A DNA stretch of 64,000 nucleotides from BOG-908 sp963692875 (GTDB lineage: Bacteria > Pseudomonadota > Alphaproteobacteria > Acetobacterales > Acetobacteraceae): contig OZ240673.1 in NCBI GenBank assembly GCA_965198755.1, forward strand, positions 4,340,001 through 4,404,000, written 5' to 3'. A program made the translations under genes and the position numbers. This document shows positions 53,111 through 60,390 of the stretch, piece after piece; the stretch's first letter is position 1; each line of letters opens with the position of its first letter. A model generated the notes under the pieces. It ran no database searches. It saw nothing but the letters and a program-made list of their open reading frames with translations, and was not told the origin of the DNA.

Positions 53111-53213
53111 GGAAGGCCTTCTTTTCTGAAGAAAAGAAGCAAAAGACTTTTGTTCCTGCTGTCGCGGAGTTTCCTTCAGCGCGCGCGCAGGACGAAAGGA
53201 ACTGCTTGCCTTC
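53111..53213 (-). repeat. PAH element, copy 28 (right hairpin deleted)
   Basis: The left arm is exact TTTTCT/AGAAAA with third hexamer AAAAGA. The core has GCTGTCGCGGAGTTTCC and GCGCGCGCAGGAC. The right arm has lost its hairpin, leaving GAAAGGAACTGCTTGCC. Confidence 0.86.
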
Positions 53214-53243
53214 CCTCTCAGCGGGCGAGATTTCGGCCGGTCG

Positions 53244-53330
53244 AGCAAGCGATGTCAGCCGTCCGCGACAGCGCTTGCAAAAGCTTTTTGCTTCTTTTTC
53301 TCGAAAAAGAAGCGCTTGCTTTCTCGTTGG
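53244..53330 (+). repeat. PAH element, copy 29 (left arm deleted)
   Basis: GCAAGC joins directly to core GATGTCAGCCGTCCGCGACA. The right arm is exact TTTTTC/GAAAAA with third hexamer CTTTTT. The clean loss of the arm-A hairpin suggests deletion between short repeats. Confidence 0.86.
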
Positions 53331-53501
53331 CCAAGCGCTCGGACCCCAGCCCGCGCGACTCCGCCACACACCTGTGGCGCTGACGCAACATTACCGGGAA
53401 ATGCTCCGCATGGGGGCAACAACGTGCGCAAACGCTGGTATGGAGTGCGCGTAGAGTATGCGGCCGTGTGTGCCGCCGTTGCCGCCATAGAGAGGTTGCC
53501 C

Positions 53502-54593
53502 ATGAAGTTTCGTGTAGCGTTGCTGGTCGCCAGCGTCCTTTCGGCTTCCACCGCCGCGCTCGCCCAGCCGGTGACCGGGCCCTATGTCAGCCTTGGTGCC
53601 GGCGGCGATTACATCATCGACCAGAGCATCAAGTCCAACCCCGGCACGCCTGGTCTGCAGAGCCACCTCAGCAACAACGTGGGCGGCGTCGCCAGCGCGT
53701 CGGTCGGTTACGGCCTGGGCAACGGCTTCCGCTTCGAGCTTCAGGGCGACTGGAGCGGCACCCGTGAGGACCGCGGCATCAGCACCACCAGCAACTACCA
53801 GCAGCTGTATCACGGCTTCATCAACGGCATCTACGACCTGGACGGCGCCCTGTTCGGCGCCCCGCAGCTGAACCCGTTCGTGGGCCTGGGCGCCGGCTAC
53901 GGTCAGTCGCACTTCAGCAACCTCAACATCGAGGGTCACGACGCGTTCGGCGGACCCACGCTGCTGCACACCACTGGCACCTACGGCAACTTCGCTGCCC
54001 AGGCGATCGTCGGCCTGTCCTTCGACATCCCGGCCGTCCCCGGCCTGGCGCTGACCGCCGAGTACCGCTTCAACGCCATGCCTTTCAACAACATCTACCG
54101 CGCCCAGTACAACGACGGCGTCAACTCGCACGGCACGAAGCTCACCACCGACGGCGCGCTGAACAACGAGGCGCTGATCGGCGTACGCTACGCCCTGTTT
54201 GCAGCCCCGCCGCCGCCGCCGCCGGCGACCACAACGCCGCCGCCGCCTGCCCCGCCGGAAGTGGCCAAGACCTACCTGGTGTTCTTCGACTGGGACCGCG
54301 CCGACCTCACCGCCCGCGCCCGCCAGATCGTGGCACAGGCCGCCGCCGCTTCGATGCACACCCAGACCACCCGCATCGAGGTCAACGGCTACACCGACCT
54401 GTCCGGCACCGCCGCCTACAACCAGCGCCTGTCCGTCCGCCGCGCCGAGAGCGTGGAGTCCGAGCTGGTGCGCGACGGTGTGGGCCGCGGCGAGATCAGC
54501 ATCCACGGCTACGGCGAGAGCAACCCGCTGGTGCAGACCGCCAAGGGCGTGCGCGAGCCGCAGAACCGCCGGGTGGAGATCATCCTCCACTAG
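53502..54593 (+). CDS. OmpA-family outer-membrane protein
   Basis: A 363-residue protein with signal peptide MKFRVALLVASVLSASTAAL (AQ), an N-terminal outer-membrane beta-barrel (GPYVSLGAGGDYIIDQSIKS, then GYGLGNGFRFELQGDWSG; strand-like alternation to residue about 230), a Pro-rich hinge (AAPPPPPPATTTPPPPAPP) and a C-terminal OmpA peptidoglycan-binding domain. The latter includes YLVFFDWDRADLTARARQIV, the NGYTDLSGTAAYNQRLSVRR motif with its conserved Asp and Arg, and a terminal RRVEIILH. It anchors the outer membrane to the cell wall. The gene has its own terminator and no PAH element directly at its 3' end. Confidence 0.93.
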   Translation: MKFRVALLVASVLSASTAALAQPVTGPYVSLGAGGDYIIDQSIKSNPGTPGLQSHLSNNVGGVASASVGYGLGNGFRFELQGDWSGTREDRGISTTSNYQQLYHGFINGIYDLDGALFGAPQLNPFVGLGAGYGQSHFSNLNIEGHDAFGGPTLLHTTGTYGNFAAQAIVGLSFDIPAVPGLALTAEYRFNAMPFNNIYRAQYNDGVNSHGTKLTTDGALNNEALIGVRYALFAAPPPPPPATTTPPPPAPPEVAKTYLVFFDWDRADLTARARQIVAQAAAASMHTQTTRIEVNGYTDLSGTAAYNQRLSVRRAESVESELVRDGVGRGEISIHGYGESNPLVQTAKGVREPQNRRVEIILH

Positions 54594-54620
54594 ATCGTCA
54601 GGCTTCAGTCGTCGGAAACC

Positions 54621-54652
54621 GAGGGCCGGGGGTTGTCTCCCGGCTCTTTCTG
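54621..54652 (+). terminator. Intrinsic terminator of the OmpA-family gene
   Basis: The stem GCCGGG / CCCGGC with loop GGTTGTCT is followed by TCTTTCT, about 30 bases after the stop. It is a conventional GC-stem terminator and contrasts with the AT-stem PAH elements at most other gene ends. Confidence 0.65.
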
Positions 54653-54665
54653 TTAGGCGGGGCGC

Positions 54666-55109
54666 ATGCAGACCAACATCCTGCACCGGCTGGAGCCGCT
54701 GCTGGCGCGGGTGCCGCCGGAACGGCGGCTGCTGGCGGTGCAGTTCCTCCGCTTCGCCATCATCGGCACGCTGGGTTTCGTGTGGGACACGCTGGTGGTC
54801 TACGCGCTGCGCGGCGTGATGGGGTTGTACGCGGCGGGGATGGTCTCCTACGTCGTCGCCGGCTCGATGAACTGGCTGCTGAACCGGATCTGGACCTACC
54901 GCCACCTCTCGCACGGCGCGATGCACCGGCAACTGGTGATGTTCCTGCTGGCGAACTCCGTGGGGCTGGTGCTCAACCGCGGCCTGTTCGTGGTGCTCGT
55001 CGCCACCGAGCCGCTCTGCCGGGCGTACCCGGTGCTGCCGGTGGCGGCCGGCGGTTTGGCGGGGATGTTCGTGAACTTCTTTCTGTCGCGGCGGCTGGTG
55101 TTTCGCTGA
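54666..55109 (+). CDS. GtrA family membrane protein
   Basis: A 147-residue protein with four membrane helices. The GtrA marks are QFLRFAIIGTLGFVWDTLVV, then a NWLLNRIWTYR loop and the final VNFFLSRRLVFR. GtrA proteins are thought to move polyprenyl-linked sugars across the membrane. A family 2 glycosyltransferase gene follows in the same direction, the usual pairing, now separated by PAH copy 30. Confidence 0.9.
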   Translation: MQTNILHRLEPLLARVPPERRLLAVQFLRFAIIGTLGFVWDTLVVYALRGVMGLYAAGMVSYVVAGSMNWLLNRIWTYRHLSHGAMHRQLVMFLLANSVGLVLNRGLFVVLVATEPLCRAYPVLPVAAGGLAGMFVNFFLSRRLVFR

Positions 55110-55117
55110 GGCAGGAA

Positions 55118-55248
55118 GCAAGCGGTTCTTTTTTGAAAAAAAGAACCAAAAAACTTTTGTCTCCTGGGTACCCGTCTGTGGGAGAGTCCGCGACAGCCGC
55201 GACAAAAGCTTTTTGCTTCTTTTTCTCGAAAAAGAAGGCCTTCCTTGC
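55118..55248 (+). repeat. PAH element, copy 30
   Basis: Arm A left. The core has CTCCTGGGTACCCG and GAGTCCGCGACAGCCGCG. The right arm is exact TTTTTC/GAAAAA with third hexamer CTTTTT. Its tail GAAGGCCTTCCTTG may provide both the ribosome binding site and a TTG start for the next gene. Confidence 0.93.
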
Positions 55249-56174
55249 CAGACATGCCCGCATCACGCACCGCCGTCCTGATTCCCTGCTACAACGAAGA
55301 AGTGGCAATCCCCAACGTGGTGGCCGCCTTCCGCGCCGCCCTGCCTGACGCCATCGTCTACGCCTACGACAACAACTCCACCGACAACACCGTGCAGGCC
55401 GCGCGCGACGCCGGCGCGGTGGTTGGCCGGGAGCGCCTGCAGGGCAAGGGCCACGTGGTGCGCCGCATGTTCGCCGACGTGGACGCCGACATCTACGTGC
55501 TGGTGGACGGCGACGAGACCTACGACGCCGCCGCGGCGCCGGCGATGATCGACCTGCTGCGCCGCGACCGGCTCGACATGGTCACCGCCACCCGGATCAG
55601 CGACGCCCACGGCGCCTACCGCCGCGGCCACCGCGCCGGCAACACGCTGCTGACCGGTCTGGTGGCGAGGCTGTTCGGCGCGCGGGTCACCGACATGCTC
55701 TCCGGCTACCGCGTGTTTTCCCGCCGCTTCGTCAAGTCGTTCCCGGCGCTGGCCGGCGGGTTCGAGACCGAGACGGAACTGACCGTGCACGCGCTGCAGC
55801 TGGCCATGCCGCTGGGCGAGATCGAAGCCGCCTACCGCGAACGCCCGGTGGGCTCGTCGTCCAAGCTGCGGACCGTCACCGACGGGCTGCGCATCCTGCG
55901 GCTGATCCTGCTGCTGGTGAAGGACGAACGGCCGCTGCCGTTCTTCTCGCTGTGCGGCGTGGGGTTTTTCGTGGTGGGCATGGGGCTGGGCATACCCGTG
56001 GTGCTGGAGTTCTGGCGCATCGGCTTGGTGCCACGGCTGCCGACGGCGATCCTGGCGGCCATGCTCGTCGGGTTGTCGTTCCTGTCGCTTGCATGCGGGT
56101 TGATATTGGACTCGGTGGGGCGGGGGCGGCGGGAGATGAAGCGGCTGGCTTACCTTGGCGTGCCGATAGGGTAG
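55245..56174 (+). CDS. Family 2 glycosyltransferase (dolichyl-phosphate mannosyltransferase-like)
   Basis: A GT-A fold enzyme of about 309 residues. TTG 55245 has GAAGG six bases upstream, inside PAH copy 30; ATG 55254 three codons later is the alternative. The N-terminus AVLIPCYNEEVAIPNVV, the DNNSTDNT segment, the nucleotide-sugar and metal motif VLVDGDETYDA, and DMLSGYRVFSRRFVKSFP identify it. Two C-terminal membrane helices (FFSLCGVGFFVVGMGLGIPV; LAAMLVGLSFLSLACGLIL) anchor it. It probably makes a polyprenyl-phosphate sugar for the adjacent GtrA flippase, for cell-surface glycan modification. Confidence 0.9.
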   Translation: MPDMPASRTAVLIPCYNEEVAIPNVVAAFRAALPDAIVYAYDNNSTDNTVQAARDAGAVVGRERLQGKGHVVRRMFADVDADIYVLVDGDETYDAAAAPAMIDLLRRDRLDMVTATRISDAHGAYRRGHRAGNTLLTGLVARLFGARVTDMLSGYRVFSRRFVKSFPALAGGFETETELTVHALQLAMPLGEIEAAYRERPVGSSSKLRTVTDGLRILRLILLLVKDERPLPFFSLCGVGFFVVGMGLGIPVVLEFWRIGLVPRLPTAILAAMLVGLSFLSLACGLILDSVGRGRREMKRLAYLGVPIG

Positions 56175-56179
56175 GTGAG

Positions 56180-56270
56180 GCAAGCGGCTCTTTTTTGAAA
56201 AAAAGAACCAAAAAACGTTTGGGTCGGCTGTCGCGGACTGTGGAGGCGGCGTGCACGCCTGAAATCGAAA
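56180..56270 (+). repeat. PAH element, copy 31 (single arm A)
   Basis: Arm A (with one change, GCTC for GTTC, on the 5' side) is followed by core GTCGGCTGTCGCGGACTG. The second arm is missing. It begins six bases after the glycosyltransferase stop. Confidence 0.83.
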
Positions 56271-56331
56271 TGATTGCGGAAAGACATCCCATCATGTAAC
56301 GAGTCGGTATCGTTCAGGGCGGGTCATCGAA

Positions 56332-56934
56332 ATGCGTCTTTCTCGGCTGTTTCCATTGGTAGCTTTTGGTGGCTTGTCCGCCTGCGCCACCATCATCTCG
56401 GGCGCGAGCCAGAACGTCGCGGTGGACAGCTCACCCGAAGGTGCCGACTGCCGCGTCCTGCAGGGCGGCCTGACGGTGGGCGAAGTCCGCAGCACCCCGG
56501 GCAACGTCTACGTTCGCAAGAGCGGCGCGCCGCTGGAACTCGCCTGCTCGAAGCCAGGCTACAAACCGGCCGCGAGCTACCAGACGGCAGGCTTCAACGG
56601 CTGGGTCATCGGCAACGTGGTGGTCGGCGGCGTCATCGGCGTGGTGGTGGACCTCGCCTCCGGCGCCCTGCACACCTACAATTCCAGCATGACGGTCGCA
56701 CTCGGCGGCAACGGCGTCTACCAGCCGAGCATCGCCAGCTTCCCGTCCGGCTACGGCACGGCCTATGCCGACAACTCGGCCAACCAGGCCAGCGCACAAA
56801 GCCTGGACAGCCAGCGCTTCTACACCGCCACCGGCCAGGCGCTTCCCGCACAGCACGGCTTGATCCGCCTGCCGCCGGCGACCCCGGGTGGGGATTATAC
56901 GTTCATTTGGCCGACATCTTCGGATCAGCAGTAA
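56332..56934 (+). CDS. Putative lipoprotein with glycine-rich hydrophobic segment
   Basis: A 200-residue protein with a lipoprotein signal ending GGLSACATIISGASQNV (Cys18). After the cysteine, VAVDSSPEGADCRVLQGGLT resembles the PEGA-like start of conserved envelope lipoproteins. A strongly hydrophobic glycine-rich stretch (GWVIGNVVVGGVIGVVVDLA) follows at about residues 85-105, as in glycine-zipper proteins. The C-terminus is Gln/Ser-rich and polar. No enzyme motif is seen. The function is unknown. PAH copy 32 begins at the base after the stop codon. Confidence 0.75.
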   Translation: MRLSRLFPLVAFGGLSACATIISGASQNVAVDSSPEGADCRVLQGGLTVGEVRSTPGNVYVRKSGAPLELACSKPGYKPAASYQTAGFNGWVIGNVVVGGVIGVVVDLASGALHTYNSSMTVALGGNGVYQPSIASFPSGYGTAYADNSANQASAQSLDSQRFYTATGQALPAQHGLIRLPPATPGGDYTFIWPTSSDQQ

Positions 56935-57056
56935 GCAAGCGCTTCTTCGAGAAGAAGTAAAAAGCTTCTGTCAGCGCTGTCGCGGAGTCTCCGGCAGCGC
57001 ACGCCCAAGAGACAAAAGTTTTTTGCTTCTTTTTTTCAAAAAAGAAGCGTTTGCCT
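56935..57056 (-). repeat. PAH element, copy 32
   Basis: Abuts the lipoprotein stop on one side and the efflux-channel stop on the other. The left arm is shortened (CTTCTTC / GAAGAAG). The core has GCGCTGTCGCGGAGTC and GCACGCCCAAGAGAC. The right arm is unusual: it has a CTTC foot rather than GTTC, with all-T hexamers. Confidence 0.9.
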
Positions 57057-58657
57057 TACTTCCCCGCCACCCGCGTCTCCTTCGGATCCAGCGGATAAGT
57101 CGGCTCCCACCCGCCCCCTAGCGCCTTGTACAACTGCACCAAATTCGAAGACATCGTCGCCGAGCTGTCCGCCAGCTGCAACTGCGCGTTCAGCAAAGTC
57201 CGTTCCGCGTCCAGCACGTTAAGAAAGTCCGCCACCCCCTGCGTGTAGCGCTCGCGTGCCAGCCGCAGCGCCAGGCGGTTCTGCGCTTCGGCTTCCACCA
57301 GCGCGTCGTGCCGGCGCTGTTCCGCGGCGTAGGCGACCAGCGCGTTGTCCACATCGTGCCAGGCCTGCAGCACGGTCTGCTGGTAGTTCAGCGCCGCCTC
57401 CTGCTGCTCCACCTTGCGCAAGGCCAGCGTGGCGCGCAGCCGCCCGCCCTCGAAAATCGGCACGCTGATGGTGGGCCCCAGCCCGTATTGCCGCGCGCCC
57501 CAGTTGCCCAAATCCTTGGCCTTGAGCGCCTGCAAGCCGATGCTGCCGTTCAGCGTCACCTTCGGGTAGAAGTCGGCCACCGCCACGCCGATGTCGGCGG
57601 TCGCGGCATGCAGCTGCGCTTCGGCCTGGCGGATGTCCGGGCGGCGGCGCGCCAGTTCGGACGGCACGCCGATCGGCACCCGCGGGGGGATCGGCGGCAC
57701 CGCTTCGGGCGTGATCAGTTCGGCCTCCAGCGCGCGCGGCGCCTCGCCCAGCAGGAAGCTCAGCGCGTTGATCTGGCTGGCCTGTTGCTGCTCGAGCTGG
57801 GGGACCTGCGCCGTGGTGGTCTGCAGCTGGGCCGCCGCGTTGGCCACGTCCAGCTCGGTGGTCAGCCCGCCGCGGTAGCGGTCCTGGGAGAGCTGCAGCG
57901 ACTCGCGGTCGGTGCCGATGTTCGCGCGGGTGATGGTGAGTTCGGCCTGCACGTCCCGCAGCTGCACGTAGTCGCGTGCCACCTCGGCCACCACCGAAAG
58001 CAGCGAGTTGCGCCGCGCGTCGGTCGAGGCTTCCAGCGAGGCGTCGGCCGACTCCACCTCGCGCCGCACCCGGCCCCACAAATCGAGCTCCCAGGAGGCG
58101 TCGAAGCCGTACTGGAACAGGTTGAACGGCGGTATCTTCAGCGCGCCGCCGCCTATGCTGGTGGGGATGGCGCCGGAGGTGCCGGTGGTGCCGCTGGCGG
58201 CGGCGCCGTTGCTGCCGAACGAGGTGCCGCCGCCGCCGCCGCCGATGATGCCGACCACGCCCTTGCCGCTGATCCGCTCGCGCGTGTAGGAGCCGTCGCC
58301 CTGCAGGGTGGGGAACTGGTCGGCCCCGGTGATCTGCCGTTGCGAGCGGCTTTCTGCCAGCCGGATGGTGGAGATGCGCACGTTGAGGTTGGCCGCTGCC
58401 ACGCGGGACTCCAGCGACGTCAGCTCGGGATCGTGGAACACGCTCCACCAGTTCGGGTCGATCGGTTCGGAGACCGGCTCGCTGAGCGGCGCGACCGCCG
58501 CCGGCGGGGCGGAGCGGGACGCTGCGAACCACGAGGACGGCGACCAGATCGCCTGGTAATGCCAGTCGGGGCCGACGTTGCAGCCGGCGAGCAGGCAGGC
58601 GAGCACCGGCAAGGCTCCCAGCTGCGTCAGCTTGCGTGGGGTGACGTTGCTGAGCAC
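57056..58657 (-). CDS. Outer-membrane efflux channel (NodT family lipoprotein)
   Basis: A 533-residue channel protein with lipobox CLLAGC followed by NVGPDWHYQ. It has two OEP repeats, PNWWSVFHDPELTSLESRVA and VPSELARRRPDIRQAEAQLH with DIGVAVADFYPKVTLNGSIG, ending LYKALGGGW. It is longer than the other two channels because of a glycine-rich insert (IIGGGGGGTSFGSNGAAASG and onwards, about residues 130-170). No pump gene is directly attached. The mdtA-mdtB genes about 3.3 kb away are the likely partners. It is divergent from the tetR gene at 58798, with a palindrome between them. Confidence 0.92.
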   Translation of the reverse strand: MLSNVTPRKLTQLGALPVLACLLAGCNVGPDWHYQAIWSPSSWFAASRSAPPAAVAPLSEPVSEPIDPNWWSVFHDPELTSLESRVAAANLNVRISTIRLAESRSQRQITGADQFPTLQGDGSYTRERISGKGVVGIIGGGGGGTSFGSNGAAASGTTGTSGAIPTSIGGGALKIPPFNLFQYGFDASWELDLWGRVRREVESADASLEASTDARRNSLLSVVAEVARDYVQLRDVQAELTITRANIGTDRESLQLSQDRYRGGLTTELDVANAAAQLQTTTAQVPQLEQQQASQINALSFLLGEAPRALEAELITPEAVPPIPPRVPIGVPSELARRRPDIRQAEAQLHAATADIGVAVADFYPKVTLNGSIGLQALKAKDLGNWGARQYGLGPTISVPIFEGGRLRATLALRKVEQQEAALNYQQTVLQAWHDVDNALVAYAAEQRRHDALVEAEAQNRLALRLARERYTQGVADFLNVLDAERTLLNAQLQLADSSATMSSNLVQLYKALGGGWEPTYPLDPKETRVAGK

Positions 58658-58746
58658 GGGATGACGGCTCCTCGAGTGATGGCAGGGGGGCGTGTGGCAC
58701 GCGCGGTGCCGACCGCCTAGACAGGTGAAAGAGGGATCAGCGACGC

Positions 58747-58765
58747 TGACCGACCGGTTCGGTCA
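58747..58765. promoter_or_regulatory. Palindromic operator between efflux channel and tetR genes
   Basis: TGACCGACCGGTTCGGTCA is an inverted repeat with 7-bp perfect arms (TGACCGA / TCGGTCA) around CCGGT, in the divergent region. TTGACA follows at 58766-58771. This is a strong candidate binding site for the TetR protein encoded at 58798. TGACCGA-type half-sites are common for AcrR-like repressors, though this pairing is inferred. Confidence 0.65.
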
Positions 58766-58797
58766 TTGACAAGCTACCTTCTTTGACTTGATCGTCA

Positions 58798-59493
58798 ATG
58801 CCGCAGCTGACAGAGCCCTTCATGGTCGCCGACGCGGACTTCGTCTCTCACACGCTCGACAAGCTGGACGGCCACGCCGCCGATTGCGCCGGCGCCGCCG
58901 CCCAGAAGGAGGCGCAGATCATCGACGGCGCAGCCCGCGTCTTTGCCCGCGACGGCTACGAGGGTGCGAGCATGTCGCGCATCGCGGCCGAAGCCGGCGT
59001 TTCGAAGGGCACGCTCTACAACTACTTCAGCAGCAAGGCGCACCTGTTCACCGCCTACATGCGGCGCGAGTGCACCCGCTGGATAGCCTTGGTGTTCGAT
59101 CAGCTCGACCCGGCGACGCCGCCTGCGGACGCGTTGCGGGAGGTGGGCCAGCGGATGGTGGCGATGCTGCTCTCGCAGCCGGCACTCGTGATGTATCGCA
59201 TGGTGGTGGCCGAAGCCGAGAAGTTTCCCGAACTGGCGCGTGCCTTCTACGCCGAGGGGCCGGCGCGGGCCACCGCCCACGTCTCCACCTATTTGAGCCG
59301 GATGAACGCCGAGGGCCGGTTGCGCGTGGAGCACCCGGACTTTGCGGCCGAGCAGTTCTTCGCGCTGGTGCAGACGCAGCTTTGCATGAAGCGCCGGCTC
59401 GGGCTGATCGACATGCCGTCTCAGCAGCAGATCAACCACGTGGTGGATTGCGCGGTGGACCTGTTCATGCGGGGCCATGGGGTCGAGCTGTAG
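58798..59493 (+). CDS. TetR/AcrR family transcriptional regulator
   Basis: A 231-residue regulator. A long N-terminal extension precedes the helix-turn-helix: AAQKEAQIIDGAARVFARDG, then SMSRIAAEAGVSKGTLYNYF and SSKAHLFTAYM (about residues 35-85). The C-terminal domain has the AefR/TetR_C-like FPELARAFYAEGPARATAHV segment. The first ATG (58798) is very close to the presumed promoter and lacks a ribosome binding site. The ATG at 58822 (MVADADF) is an alternative. It is divergent from the efflux channel gene and probably represses it through the palindrome at 58747-58765. Confidence 0.88.
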   Translation: MPQLTEPFMVADADFVSHTLDKLDGHAADCAGAAAQKEAQIIDGAARVFARDGYEGASMSRIAAEAGVSKGTLYNYFSSKAHLFTAYMRRECTRWIALVFDQLDPATPPADALREVGQRMVAMLLSQPALVMYRMVVAEAEKFPELARAFYAEGPARATAHVSTYLSRMNAEGRLRVEHPDFAAEQFFALVQTQLCMKRRLGLIDMPSQQQINHVVDCAVDLFMRGHGVEL

Positions 59494-59500
59494 CAGGCAA

Positions 59501-59636
59501 GCAAGCGGTTCTTTTTTGAAAAAAAGAACCAAAAAACTTTTGTTCCCTTGGGTACGCGCTGAAGGAAACTCCGCGACAGCAGGGACAAAAGTCTTTTGTT
59601 TCTTTTCTTCAGAAAAGAAGGCCTTGCTTTGCTTGC
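59501..59636 (+). repeat. PAH element, copy 33
   Basis: Begins eight bases after the tetR stop. Arm A left. The core has CCCTTGGGTACGCGCTGAAG and CTCCGCGACAGCAGGGAC. The right arm is TTTTCT/AGAAAA with third hexamer TCTTTT. Confidence 0.94.
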
Positions 59637-59727
59637 CCTTACCCTCGCGAAAAAGCTGCACTTTCCCTGTCCGGCGCGCTAGACAACAGGTCCTCGGGCC
59701 AAGCCGGCCCGCGTCGTGGATGTCCTG

Positions 59728-60255
59728 ATGAGCGAAGTCGGTTTTGTCACCGAGATCCGTATCGACCAGTTCTGGCGCAAGCGGCTCGGCGAATACGAAT
59801 TCATCCACTACAACGCCGACGACCTGCGGCGCTGGTACTTCGCCATGGAGCTGCGCGGGCCTCTGGAGATACGCGACTACCTTTACGAGCGCGCCAGCCG
59901 CTACCCGCGCGAGCGGATCACCGGGATTGTTGCCACCGCGCCGCACCCGCCGCGCGAGATCGTGCAGACCTGGCTTGAATCGCACGACAAGGTCCACACC
60001 GGCCGTTACTTCGCCGCTGGCTTCGCCATCCTGGTGTTCGTCTGGCTGTGTTCGACGAACCTGGCCAGCTTCCAGCGGCTCAAGCCGATGAACCAGTTTC
60101 AAATGCGCCCGCCGCAGGTCGGCGCGTTGCCGCCGAACGGCGTCCCGCCCGGGCCTGGGGCGCCACTGTCCAACGCCACGCAGCCGCAGAACCTGCCCGC
60201 GCCGGCCAACGCTGCGTCGCCGCCGGCGGGGCAGCAGAACCAGTCGGGGCATTAG
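59728..60255 (+). CDS. Hypothetical protein with one membrane helix and a Pro/Asn/Gln-rich tail
   Basis: A 175-residue protein from ATG 59728 (a GTG at 59716 is also in frame). The N-terminal 95 residues are soluble and charged with aromatic residues (RIDQFWRKRLGEYEFIHYNA, DDLRRWYFAMELRGPLEIRD). A single membrane helix follows (YFAAGFAILVFVWLCSTNLA, about residues 97-116), then a low-complexity Pro/Gly/Asn/Gln tail. I do not recognise the family. No signal peptide is seen, so the N-terminal domain is probably cytoplasmic. It is isolated between PAH copies 33 and 34, and its stop is immediately followed by copy 34. Confidence 0.65.
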   Translation: MSEVGFVTEIRIDQFWRKRLGEYEFIHYNADDLRRWYFAMELRGPLEIRDYLYERASRYPRERITGIVATAPHPPREIVQTWLESHDKVHTGRYFAAGFAILVFVWLCSTNLASFQRLKPMNQFQMRPPQVGALPPNGVPPGPGAPLSNATQPQNLPAPANAASPPAGQQNQSGH

Positions 60256-60260
60256 GCAAG

Positions 60261-60390
60261 GCAAGCGCTTCGTCGAGAAAAGGAAGCAAAAACTTTTGAT
60301 GCGGTTGTCGCGGATCCTTCCGGCGAGCGCGCGACAGCGGAGACAAAAGTTTTTTGGTTCTTTTTTTCAAAAAAGAACTGCTTGCCTTGC
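60261..60390 (-). repeat. PAH element, copy 34
   Basis: The left arm is degenerate (CTTCGTC, GAAAAGGAAG). The core has GCGGTTGTCGCGGATCC and CCGGCGAGCGCGCGACAGCG. The right arm A is intact and supplies the stop codon (60367-60369, complement) of the LhgO-like gene. Confidence 0.9.

Larger units (their letters stand above)
52964..53501. other. Intergenic region with two damaged PAH copies
   Basis: A 538-base gap between the MFS and OmpA-type genes, containing PAH copies 28 and 29. At 52970-53020 there may be a very degraded third copy (GCTTCGAGATATAGTAGCAA and CCCTGGGCG). No gene is evident. The ompA promoter should lie in 53340-53490, but I cannot pick a convincing -35/-10 pair. Confidence 0.55.
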
